From AC-32 sp963754265 (GTDB lineage: Bacteria > Actinomycetota > Thermoleophilia > Gaiellales > Gaiellaceae): a stretch of DNA of 64,000 nt. The DNA is taken from the NCBI GenBank assembly GCA_963754265.1, contig CAVWFB010000017.1, positions 124,001-188,000 on the forward strand. Direction: 5' to 3'. Below are positions 8,363 through 15,631 of this stretch, one piece after another (position 1 is the first letter of the stretch; every line of letters starts with the position of its first letter). The notes under the pieces were generated by a model that worked only from the letters and a program-made list of their open reading frames with translations, did not search any database and was not told the origin of the DNA. The position numbers were made by a program, and so were the translations under genes.

Positions 8363-9247
8363 ATGGCCACCAAGACGAGGATGGACGACCTGCCCGATCT
8401 CGACGCCGAGCGGGAGGTCGACCTGCGCAGCTACTGGGACCGCATCGCGGCACACTGGTGGCTGCTGCTCGTCGGACTCGCCGCTGGTCTCGTGATCGGC
8501 TACCTGATCTCGCTCGGGGGTAGCCAGGTCTACAAGGCGAAGGCGACCGTCTACCTCGGGCAGCCGCTCTCCGGGAGCGGCATCCAGGTGCAGAGCCAGG
8601 CGACGAACCCGAGCACCGTGCGACAGATCGTCACCTCCGAGACGACGATCGACTCGGTCGCGCGGAAGGCCGGCCTGAAGCCGTCACAACTGCGTGGGCA
8701 CATAGCGACCCAGGCCGTCACGGGCGCGATCACGCGGCTCGGGCAGAACCCGCTCGTCGCGATCACCGTGACCGGGAACCTGCGCGGGAAGGTAGCCCGC
8801 GCAGCCAACGGACTTGCGACCAGGGTAGTGACCTCGCCGGCGCTGGCGAGTTACTCGCAGACCAAGATCTCGAACCTTCGGACGCTGGTCCAGGGCGAGC
8901 AGGTGGCGCTCAGCTCTCTCGACACGAACATCAAGGCCCAGCAGGCCGCTCTGACAGGCGCCTCAGGCCTGTCGACCACCGACCGCCTGATCCTGACGAA
9001 CACACTCAACGGCCTCGTCCAGCAACGCCTCACCACCGTCGACCAGCTGACCACGAACCAGCAGCAGCTGGCTCTGGCCGAGGACGTCGAGGCGCCGCAG
9101 CTGATCACGCGCGCGACCGCGACGAAGACGACGGCCCGCAGCCGCCGCAACACCGTGCTCGTCGCGGGGCTGATCGGCCTCATCCTCGGCGGGATCGCCG
9201 CGCTGCTGTACGAGCCCGCCCGCCGGGTCGTCCGCCGCCACTCCTAG
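8363..9247 (+). CDS. Wzz-like polysaccharide co-polymerase / chain-length regulator
   Basis: 294 residues with the Wzz layout: a cytosolic N-terminus, a membrane segment at about 32-50, a long external helical region, and a second membrane segment at about 264-284 with a short basic tail. DLRSYWDRIAAHWWLLL matches the start of this family, and GGSQVYKAKATVYLGQPLSG begins the periplasm-side part. No tyrosine-kinase domain is fused and no Walker motif is present. The family sets polymer length together with a Wzy polymerase; none is obvious in the window. It is followed closely by a GT2. Confidence 0.78.
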   Translation: MATKTRMDDLPDLDAEREVDLRSYWDRIAAHWWLLLVGLAAGLVIGYLISLGGSQVYKAKATVYLGQPLSGSGIQVQSQATNPSTVRQIVTSETTIDSVARKAGLKPSQLRGHIATQAVTGAITRLGQNPLVAITVTGNLRGKVARAANGLATRVVTSPALASYSQTKISNLRTLVQGEQVALSSLDTNIKAQQAALTGASGLSTTDRLILTNTLNGLVQQRLTTVDQLTTNQQQLALAEDVEAPQLITRATATKTTARSRRNTVLVAGLIGLILGGIAALLYEPARRVVRRHS

Positions 9248-9250
9248 GTT
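9245..9250 (+). promoter_or_regulatory. -10 box, probable leaderless promoter of GT2 gene
   Basis: TAGGTT, six bases before GTG 9257. The box includes the stop codon TAG of the Wzz-like gene. Confidence 0.5.
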
Positions 9251-9256
9251 TCAAGC

Positions 9257-10231
9257 GTGCTCGACGGCAAGCGGGTTGCGGTCGTCGTGCCCGCGCACGA
9301 CGAGGAGAAGCTGATCGCGGAGACGATCCGCAGCATCCCCGACTTCGTCGACCGGGTCTACGTCGTCGACGACCGCTCGCAGGACGGGACCGTCGAGGTC
9401 GTGCGCTCGCTGACGGACTCGCGGGTGAAGCTGATCGAGCACGAGCGCAACCTCGGCGTCGGCGGTGCGATCGTGACGGGCTACAAGCGTGCCCGCGACG
9501 ACGGGATCGACGTCACCGCGGTCATGGCCGCGGACGCCCAGATGGACCCCGGCGACCTCGAGAAGCTCGCGGGCCCCGTTGCTCGCGGTGAGGTCGACTA
9601 CGCGAAGGCGAACCGCCTCTTCACGGGCCAGGCGTGGGACGTGATCCCGCGCTACCGCTACCTCGGCAACGCGGTTCTGAGCCTGCTGACGAAGATCGCC
9701 TCGGGCTACTGGCACGTCGCCGACTCGCAGTCCGGCTACACCGCCGTCTCGCTCGAGTACCTCCAGCTGCTCGACCTCGACCGCATCTACCAGCGGTACG
9801 GCTTCCCGAACGACATGCTCGTCCACCTGAACGTCTGGAACGCGCGGGTGCGCGACTACCCCTCGCGGCCGATCTACGGCGTCGGCGAGCGCTCCGGGAT
9901 CCGGCTGCGGAAGGTCGTGCCGGCGATCTCGTGGCTCCTCTTCAAGGGCTTCTGGTGGCGCATGCGCGAGAAGTACGTGATCCGCGACTTCCACCCGCTC
10001 GTCTTCTTCTACGTGCTCGGGGTCCTGATGACGGTGCTCGGCCTTGCGCTCGGCATCACGGAAGTCGTGCTCCGGATCCTCGGCAACCAGATCACGGCCG
10101 CGACCGTCGTGCTGGTGGCGCTGCTGCTGATCTTCGGCTCGCAGTTCACCCTGTTTGCGATGTGGTTCGACATGGAGTCGAACAAAGACCTGGGCGGACG
10201 CGGCCGTAGAAGGACAGACTTGGACCGCTGA
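9257..10231 (+). CDS. Glycosyltransferase family 2, polyprenyl-phosphate type, with two C-terminal membrane segments
   Basis: 324 residues from GTG 9257. GT-A motifs are VVPAHDEEKL near residue 10, VYVVDDRSQDGT near 35-46 and AADAQMDP near 95, the last supplying the metal-binding acidic residues. Two hydrophobic segments near the end (FFYVLGVLMTVLGLALGIT and VVLVALLLIFGSQFTLF) resemble those of dolichol/undecaprenyl-phosphate mannosyl- or glucosyltransferases. It probably makes a polyprenyl-phosphate sugar for GT-C enzymes, which occur at 37874 and 40052. That pairing is an inference. Confidence 0.82.
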   Translation: MLDGKRVAVVVPAHDEEKLIAETIRSIPDFVDRVYVVDDRSQDGTVEVVRSLTDSRVKLIEHERNLGVGGAIVTGYKRARDDGIDVTAVMAADAQMDPGDLEKLAGPVARGEVDYAKANRLFTGQAWDVIPRYRYLGNAVLSLLTKIASGYWHVADSQSGYTAVSLEYLQLLDLDRIYQRYGFPNDMLVHLNVWNARVRDYPSRPIYGVGERSGIRLRKVVPAISWLLFKGFWWRMREKYVIRDFHPLVFFYVLGVLMTVLGLALGITEVVLRILGNQITAATVVLVALLLIFGSQFTLFAMWFDMESNKDLGGRGRRRTDLDR

Positions 10232-10267
10232 CGGCAAGCTCGTGCGGAGTAGCCGCTACGCAGATTT

Positions 10268-10304
10268 GTGTCAGTTGACACCAGCAGCAGGGCGAATGTA
10301 GGGT
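10268..10304 (+). promoter_or_regulatory. Consensus promoter with operator dyad for the borosin cassette
   Basis: TTGACA at 10275-10280 and TAGGGT at 10299-10304 are separated by 18 bases, the clearest two-box promoter I found in the window. The -35 is embedded in a perfect dyad, GTGTCA-GT-TGACAC at 10268-10281, which could hold a dimeric regulator. Transcription would begin near 10311, leaving a leader of about 26 bases. Confidence 0.7.
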
Positions 10305-10311
10305 CGGCCCC

Positions 10312-10331
10312 CTCGAGCGGCTCGAGAGGAG
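10312..10331 (+). promoter_or_regulatory. Leader hairpin touching the ribosome site of the borosin precursor
   Basis: CTCGAG at 10312-10317 and again at 10321-10326 form a six-base stem with a CGG loop. The downstream arm runs into the GAGAGGAG ribosome site (10324-10331), seven bases before ATG 10338. The hairpin could tune translation of the precursor. Confidence 0.5.
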
Positions 10332-10337
10332 CATTTC

Positions 10338-10592
10338 ATGATCGGACCGTTTCTCATCAGACTCGTCGAGGAGCCTCAGTTGCTCGACGCCTACATGCGG
10401 GACCCTGACGTCGCGATGGAGGCGGAAGGGCTCTCACGGGAAGAGCGCGCGATCGTCCGAAGCGGCAGTCTCAAGCAGCTGCGCGACGCACTCCAGAAGG
10501 AGTACCCGGACAAGGAGATCTTCCTGGGCAAGGTGCCGCAGGTCCTCGGGCAGGCGCCACACTTCGCGCCCGGCGACGGGGACGACGACTAA
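10338..10592 (+). CDS. Putative split-borosin precursor peptide (borosin-binding domain plus C-terminal tail)
   Basis: 84 residues. Residues about 5-52 follow the helical pattern of the borosin-binding domain known from split systems such as Shewanella SonA: LLDAYMRDPD with Tyr19 and Pro23, then EAEGLSREERAIV, then SGSLKQLRDAL. The same fold occurs in LigA dioxygenase subunits, but no LigB partner gene is here. The tail from about residue 53 (EIFLGKVPQVLGQAPHF) ends in an acidic GDGDDD and is the likely region for backbone N-methylation; the modified residues cannot be read from sequence. It has its own promoter and ribosome site and lies 16 bases before the methyltransferase. Confidence 0.8.
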   Translation: MIGPFLIRLVEEPQLLDAYMRDPDVAMEAEGLSREERAIVRSGSLKQLRDALQKEYPDKEIFLGKVPQVLGQAPHFAPGDGDDD

Positions 10593-10608
10593 CCCCGCGC
10601 CGGGCGAA

Positions 10609-11385
10609 ATGCCCAGAGGCTCCCTCACCGTCGTCGGCACCGGAATCCAGGCAGCCGCGCACCTGACGACGCAGACCAGGCTCGTGATCGGTCGTGCAGA
10701 CGAGGTTCTCTATCTCGTCAACGATCCGGTCGCGGCCGTCTGGATCGAAGGGGCGAACCCGAATGCTCGTTCACTCGACTACCTCTACGAGAGCGGCAAG
10801 GATCGCCGCGAGACGTACGCCGCGATCGCCGAGGAGATCGCGTCGCGTGTTCGTCTCGGACTGGACGTCTGCGCGATCTTCTACGGGCATCCGGGCGTGT
10901 TCGCGTGGCCTGGCCACGAGGCGATCAGACGCCTTCGCGCCGAGGGATCCTCCAGCCGGATGCTGCCGGGCGTCTCCACGCTCGACTGCCTTGTCGCCGA
11001 CATTGGAATCGACCCGGCGAGCACGGGCTGCCAGACCTACGAGGCCACCGATTTTCTCGTTCGTCGGCGCACGATCGACCTCTGTGCGCTGCTGATCCTC
11101 TGGCAGATCGGCTTCGTCGGCAACGCGACCTACGAGCCGGTTCCCAGCATGGACGGTCTGCCGCTGCTTCTGGAGCGCCTCTTGGAGGTCTATCCGGAAG
11201 ACCACGAGACGATCATTTACGAGGCTTCCCCGTATCCCGTCTCCGAGCCGATCATTCAACACCTTGCGCTGTCCGAGGTGCTCGAGGCCGAGTTCTCCCC
11301 GATCGCAACGATGGTGCTACGGCCGCGGGACCGGCCTGAGGTCGATCAGCGAATGCTGGAACGAGTCAGGTCGCTCCGGCGCTGA
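10609..11385 (+). CDS. Borosin-type alpha-N-methyltransferase (tetrapyrrole-methylase fold)
   Basis: 258 residues. The SAM-binding start VVGTGIQAAAHLT, YGHPGVF at 92-98 and LPGVSTLDCL at 119-128 are those of the tetrapyrrole methylase superfamily. Tyr60, Arg66 and Tyr70 (YESGKDRRETY) keep the Y-x5-R-x3-Y spacing of the catalytic Tyr66, Arg72 and Tyr76 of OphMA; Tyr58 is near the Tyr63 position. These residues mark backbone N-methyltransferases rather than porphyrin or cobalamin enzymes. The 258-residue length equals the stand-alone methyltransferase of split borosins, with no fused core peptide. Sixteen bases separate it from the precursor, and no second RiPP enzyme or exporter is adjacent. 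Its 3' end overlaps the opposing cyclase gene by 20 bases. Confidence 0.85.
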   Translation: MPRGSLTVVGTGIQAAAHLTTQTRLVIGRADEVLYLVNDPVAAVWIEGANPNARSLDYLYESGKDRRETYAAIAEEIASRVRLGLDVCAIFYGHPGVFAWPGHEAIRRLRAEGSSSRMLPGVSTLDCLVADIGIDPASTGCQTYEATDFLVRRRTIDLCALLILWQIGFVGNATYEPVPSMDGLPLLLERLLEVYPEDHETIIYEASPYPVSEPIIQHLALSEVLEAEFSPIATMVLRPRDRPEVDQRMLERVRSLRR

Positions 11386-14300
11386 CGCCCGCACTCAAGG
11401 TCGCGCGAGCCTTGCCGGCCGAGACAACGTTCCCTTTCGCCTCGTACAGTCGCAGGGCTTCGGCCGTGCTCCTCGCTGCCTCTTCCTTCCGGCCGGAAGC
11501 GGCGAGGATTTCCGCGAGGCTGCTCAGTGCATGAGCCCGCATGTTCAGGGCGTCAGTCTCGGAGATCAACGCGACGGCCTTGCGGGCGAGACTCTCCGCC
11601 TGGCGTGGCTCTCCGCGTCTGGCAAGCACACGGGCTCGCGCCGACCGCCATGTGACCTGTGCCCAGACGTCGTCGGGTGAGGTCGCTTCCTCGCTCACGA
11701 CCGTGAGGTGCTCGGCCTCCTCGTCTCGCCCCTGGAGATAGAGCGACTCTGCCAGCGAGGCCGCAATCGTCGACAGGTTGAGCTTTTCACCAAGAGAAGA
11801 GAGCGTCTCGAAGCCGGACCGGAAGATTCGTTCGGCCGCCTCCGGCTCCCCGGCCAACAGCTCGACGGCCCCCGGCCAGGAGCTCCACGCCGCGAGCGCG
11901 AACCGCCGGCCGAACTCCTCGTAGATCGCTGAGCTGCGGCCGGCGAGCTCGCGGGCTTCGTCGAACCGCCCGCGCATGGCCTCGCCGAAGGCCATCGCAT
12001 AGCCGATGGCTGCCTCGAGGACCTTGTCGTCAGCGGCCTCCTCGAGAATGTCGCGGCAGCGCCCCAGCGCCGTCTCTACCGGCGTGGGTCCGTCGACCGC
12101 TGCGAGCGCGAGGTACGTGCGAGCCCGCGAGAGCTCGCGCTTAGAGCCCACTTGCTCTGCATGGACGACGGCCCGCGTCATCGCAGTCTCCGTCGCTGCG
12201 AACTCGCAGCGCAACCACCACATTTCTCCCACGACGAACCAGGCACGTGCCAGTCCGGCGTCGTCACGCGCCTCCTCGAGCGGAGCGATCGCGCTCTGGG
12301 CATCGTGGAGGTACTCAGTGATGCTGCGATGCTGCTCGACAGACGAGCGGACGAGTGAGCGCTCGAGCAGCGCGCGGGCCGCCAGAGCCTTGTCCCCTCG
12401 GGCTTCGGCTTCTTCACTTCCTTCCCGGAGGACGCTCTCGGCGCGCGTGAAGCTCCCGGTCTCGAGGAGGCTTCGCCCCAGATCGATGAGCACCTCGGCT
12501 CGGCGTGGCGTGTCCGTCAGGAGAGCGGCTGCCCGTTCGAGCAGGCCGACAGCGGCTGGGGAGTCCCCACGCGCGATTGAGCGTCGGCCCGCGGCGGCCA
12601 GAAGTTCGCCGGCGCGAGATGCGAGCGCTCGGCCGCGCTCGTCGAGTGGCGCGAGGTCGAGCCGGTGTTGGACGGCCCGCTCGAGATGAAACCCGATGAG
12701 CTCCTCGGGCTCGCCGCCCCTCTGCTCGAGCCACCGCGCGAACCCCACGTGCAGCTCGGCCCGGATCTCCTTCGGTACCGCGTGATAGGCAGCCTCCTGG
12801 ATGAGGAGGTGGCGGAACCGGAATGCCTCCTCGCCTGGACGGCTCGCGCGGTGCGGACGGATGAGCTCCTTGCGCTCGAGCGCCTGCAGACATGCGGCGA
12901 CTCGCGTGCGCGCCGCACGAGGCGTGAGCGCCTCCACCGAGCTGCGATGGAACACGTCTCCCTCCACCGCCGCGCACTCGATTGCCCGGCGCTCCTCCTG
13001 GCTGAGCTGGTCGAGCCGTGACGCGAGGAGCAGCTGGATCGTGGGCGGCACTTGGACGCGTGAGAGGTCGCCGGTCGCGACCCAGTGCCCGTTGTCGCGG
13101 ACGAGCAGCCCTTCGTCGATGAGCATCGACAGCGTCTCCTCGACGTAGAGCGGATTCCCCTCGGACGCGTCTCTGATGCGCACCTGGATGCTCGACTCCG
13201 AGGCGGCCTGGTCGAGGAGGTTGTGAATGAGGGCCCCGCAGTCCTGCTTCGACAGCGGCTCGAGGAAGATCGTTGTCGCGTTCCGCTTTCCACCTCCCCA
13301 ACCGGGCCTGAGCTCGAGAAGCTCCGGTCGAGCCATGCAGACGATGAGGATCGGAACGTCGCGCGACCATTCCGCCACGTGCTCGATCAAGTCGAGGAAC
13401 GTCGGTTCAGCCCAGTTGAGGTCGTCGAAGCCGACAATGAGAGGCTTCCGACGCGCAAGTGCCTCGAAGAGCTTGCGTATTCCCCAGAAACCTTCCTCCG
13501 CGGATGTGGTCGTGCCCTCCGGGCCGAGCAGGCCGGCGATGCGGGTCGCCGCGAGGTCTGCCGCCTCGTCGGGGCCGAATACCGAAACGATCTTCCTTTG
13601 AACCTCCTCGGACGAGTCCTCCTCGTCAATGCCCGTCGCCAGCTTGATCACTTCGACCGCTGGCCAGAACGTGATCCCTTCGCCGTAGGATGGGCATCGC
13701 CCGAGCAGGACTGTTGCATCGGACCCGACTTCTTTGAGCAGCTCGGCGACGAGGCGCGACTTTCCGACGCCCGCGGTGCCGAGGACCGTGAACAGGATGC
13801 AGGCGCGCTCGGAAACGGCTCGTTCGTGAGCATGCATCAGCAACTCGAGCTCACGTGCCCGTCCCACCATGGGAGAGCCGGACCGGCGGGCATGGGCCGG
13901 GGCGCCGGGCGTCACTCCAAGGAGGCGGTAAGCGTGGAGGTGCGCGGTCTTCCCTTTGACGGCGAGCGGACCGACCGGTTCGACCTCGACGGCGTCCCGG
14001 ACGAGGCCGCAGGTCTCCTCGGAGATCAGGATCTCCCCCGGGGCGGCGCTCCCCTGCAGGCGCTCGGTCACGTTCACGGTGTCCCCCGTGACGAACGCCT
14101 CCCCGCCGGCTGGATCTCCGGCGATCACCTCGCCGCTAGCGACGCCCATCCGGACCCGGAGGCTCAGGCCGAACTCCCGCTCGAGGTCTTGGTTGAGCTC
14201 GGCAAGCTGCTCGCGCATCTCGATGGTGGCGCGGACTGCTCGCAAAGCGTCGTCCTCGTGCACATGCGGAATGCCGAATACCGCCATGACGGCGTCGCCG

Positions 14301-14560
14301 ATGAATTTCTCGACGGTGCCGCCGTGGCGCTCGAGCACCGTGCGCATCTCGTCGAAGTAGCGAGTCATCACCCGCCGTAAGGACTCTGGGTCCACCCGTT
14401 CGCCGAGCGCCGTCGAACCGGTGACATCCGAGAAGACGACCGTGACGGTCTTTCGAACCTCTCTCCCGGGTGCCGTATCGAGTGCAAGTGCCGAACCGCA
14501 CTCGCTGCAGAACTTGAACAGCTCCGGGTTCTCCTGCCCGCACTTCGGACACGCCGGCAT
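11366..14560 (-). CDS. Class III adenylate cyclase with zinc ribbon, AAA-type ATPase and TPR-like repeats
   Basis: 1064 residues. A zinc ribbon uses Cys4, Cys7, Cys18 and Cys21. The cyclase domain (about 37-205) has both metal aspartates, Asp45 (VVFSDVTGST) and Asp89 (EKFIGDAVMAVFG), the base-selecting Lys85 and Asp160 that favour ATP, and Asn163 and Arg167 for the transition state, so it should make cAMP. A P-loop GTAGVGKS at 261-268 opens a large STAND-like ATPase, and the C-terminal third is alpha-helical repeats. This architecture is common in actinobacteria for signal integration. The start ATG is preceded by a -10 box. Two cyclic-nucleotide-domain proteins lie near 60 kb. Confidence 0.92.
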   Translation of the reverse strand: MPACPKCGQENPELFKFCSECGSALALDTAPGREVRKTVTVVFSDVTGSTALGERVDPESLRRVMTRYFDEMRTVLERHGGTVEKFIGDAVMAVFGIPHVHEDDALRAVRATIEMREQLAELNQDLEREFGLSLRVRMGVASGEVIAGDPAGGEAFVTGDTVNVTERLQGSAAPGEILISEETCGLVRDAVEVEPVGPLAVKGKTAHLHAYRLLGVTPGAPAHARRSGSPMVGRARELELLMHAHERAVSERACILFTVLGTAGVGKSRLVAELLKEVGSDATVLLGRCPSYGEGITFWPAVEVIKLATGIDEEDSSEEVQRKIVSVFGPDEAADLAATRIAGLLGPEGTTTSAEEGFWGIRKLFEALARRKPLIVGFDDLNWAEPTFLDLIEHVAEWSRDVPILIVCMARPELLELRPGWGGGKRNATTIFLEPLSKQDCGALIHNLLDQAASESSIQVRIRDASEGNPLYVEETLSMLIDEGLLVRDNGHWVATGDLSRVQVPPTIQLLLASRLDQLSQEERRAIECAAVEGDVFHRSSVEALTPRAARTRVAACLQALERKELIRPHRASRPGEEAFRFRHLLIQEAAYHAVPKEIRAELHVGFARWLEQRGGEPEELIGFHLERAVQHRLDLAPLDERGRALASRAGELLAAAGRRSIARGDSPAAVGLLERAAALLTDTPRRAEVLIDLGRSLLETGSFTRAESVLREGSEEAEARGDKALAARALLERSLVRSSVEQHRSITEYLHDAQSAIAPLEEARDDAGLARAWFVVGEMWWLRCEFAATETAMTRAVVHAEQVGSKRELSRARTYLALAAVDGPTPVETALGRCRDILEEAADDKVLEAAIGYAMAFGEAMRGRFDEARELAGRSSAIYEEFGRRFALAAWSSWPGAVELLAGEPEAAERIFRSGFETLSSLGEKLNLSTIAASLAESLYLQGRDEEAEHLTVVSEEATSPDDVWAQVTWRSARARVLARRGEPRQAESLARKAVALISETDALNMRAHALSSLAEILAASGRKEEAARSTAEALRLYEAKGNVVSAGKARATLSAGVSAGAT

Positions 14561-14566
14561 GCAGTG

Positions 14567-14572
14567 AGTCTA
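14567..14572 (-). promoter_or_regulatory. -10 box, leaderless promoter of the cyclase gene
   Basis: On the minus strand this reads TAGACT, six bases before the ATG at 14560. Confidence 0.6.
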
Positions 14573-14623
14573 GGACGCTGAGCCGGGAACTACGAGCGCA
14601 AGCAAGCCGCTCGTCGACGGACG

Positions 14624-14641
14624 CGTAAGGACTTCGTAAGG
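14624..14641. promoter_or_regulatory. Tandem CGTAAGG direct repeat, possible OmpR/PhoB-type operator
   Basis: CGTAAGG occurs at 14624-14630 and 14635-14641, an 11-base step with a four-base spacer. This is the geometry bound by OmpR/PhoB-family winged-helix regulators. It lies between the divergent cyclase and UXS-like genes, about 40 bases upstream of the UXS -10 box. Confidence 0.4.
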
Positions 14642-14678
14642 CGTGCCCGAGTTGGAAGGATCCGGCTCGCGGCGCCGA

Positions 14679-14684
14679 TACCAT
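14679..14684 (+). promoter_or_regulatory. -10 box of the UXS-like gene
   Basis: TACCAT, eight bases before GTG 14693, consistent with a leaderless transcript. Confidence 0.5.
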
Positions 14685-14692
14685 GTCCCCTC

Positions 14693-15631
14693 GTGCCAAC
14701 CGCCCTTGTGACCGGGGGAGCCGGGTTTCTCGGCTCCCATCTTTGTGAGCACCTGCTGCAAGTGGGGTACCGCGTCGTGTGCGTCGACAACCTCGAGTCG
14801 AGCACGCTCGAGAACCTCGAGCACCTGCGCGACGACGCCTTCGTGTTCGTCAACCACGACATGGTCGAGCACCTCGAGGTCGACGAGCCCGTGGACATCG
14901 TCTACCACCTCGCGGCGCTCGCGAGCCCGATCGACTACCTCCGCCAGCCGCTGCACTCGCTGAAGATCGGCTCGTACGGCACGCACCACGCGCTCGGGCT
15001 GGCGAAGTTCAAGCGGGCACGCTTCCTGCTCGCCTCGACGAGCGAGGTCTACGGCGACCCGCAGATCCACCCGCAGCCCGAGAGCTACTGGGGCAACGTC
15101 AACCCGATCGGCCCCCGCGGCGTCTACGACGAGGCGAAGCGCTACGCCGAGGCGCTGACGATGGCGTACCACAACCAGCAGGGCGTGGACACCGCCATCG
15201 TGCGGATCTTCAACACCTACGGGCCGCGAATGCGCTCCTACGACGGCCGCGCGATCCCAACCTTCGCGCGCCAGGCGCTCGAGCACGAGCCGATCACCGT
15301 CTTCGGCGACGGCTCGCAGACACGCAGCTTCTGTTACGTGGACGACCTGATCCGCGGCCTGCAGCTACTCGCCGACAGCGGCGAGCACCTGCCGGTGAAC
15401 ATCGGCAACCCTCAGGAGTTTTCGATTCTGGAGCTCGCACAAACACTTATCCGTCTCACGTCGTCAAAGAGCGAAATCGTGTTCGAAGCACTTCCAATCG
15501 ACGATCCACAGGTTCGCCAACCCGACATCACGAGAGCCAGGCAGCTGTTGGGCTGGGAGCCGGAAATCCAACTCGAGGAGGGGCTGCGGCGCATGCTGCC
15601 GAGCCTCGGGAGGGAACCACTTGGCGTTTAA
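14693..15631 (+). CDS. NAD-dependent UDP-glucuronate decarboxylase-like SDR (UDP-xylose synthase type)
   Basis: 312 residues from GTG 14693. An extended SDR: NAD-binding GGAGFLG at 8-14, active-site ASTSEVYG at 114-121 and Tyr145-x3-Lys149 (GVYDEAKRY). YHLAALASPIDY and the YWGNVNPIGPRGVYDEAKR region, which I cite only in part, closely follow UDP-glucuronic acid decarboxylases that make UDP-xylose. A 4,6-dehydratase or epimerase cannot be fully excluded. It would feed pentose donors to the GTs of this region. Divergent from the cyclase gene; its 3' end overlaps the secreted hydrolase by 11 bases. Confidence 0.8.
   Translation: MPTALVTGGAGFLGSHLCEHLLQVGYRVVCVDNLESSTLENLEHLRDDAFVFVNHDMVEHLEVDEPVDIVYHLAALASPIDYLRQPLHSLKIGSYGTHHALGLAKFKRARFLLASTSEVYGDPQIHPQPESYWGNVNPIGPRGVYDEAKRYAEALTMAYHNQQGVDTAIVRIFNTYGPRMRSYDGRAIPTFARQALEHEPITVFGDGSQTRSFCYVDDLIRGLQLLADSGEHLPVNIGNPQEFSILELAQTLIRLTSSKSEIVFEALPIDDPQVRQPDITRARQLLGWEPEIQLEEGLRRMLPSLGREPLGV

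Noticed and set aside
10338..10592. Precursor gene as an aromatic-ring dioxygenase LigA subunit
   Set aside because: The fold pattern is shared, but no LigB catalytic partner is present and the adjacent methyltransferase has borosin-type catalytic residues.
10338..10592. Precursor gene as a Nif11-type RiPP leader
   Set aside because: The spacing of leucines and the GLSREERA segment fit the borosin-binding domain better, and no lanthionine or radical-SAM enzyme is nearby.
12414..14380. Long open frames antisense or parallel to the 1064-residue cyclase gene
   Set aside because: They are rich in Arg, Ala and Pro, lack motifs and lie over a gene with clear domains; they are GC-rich shadow frames.
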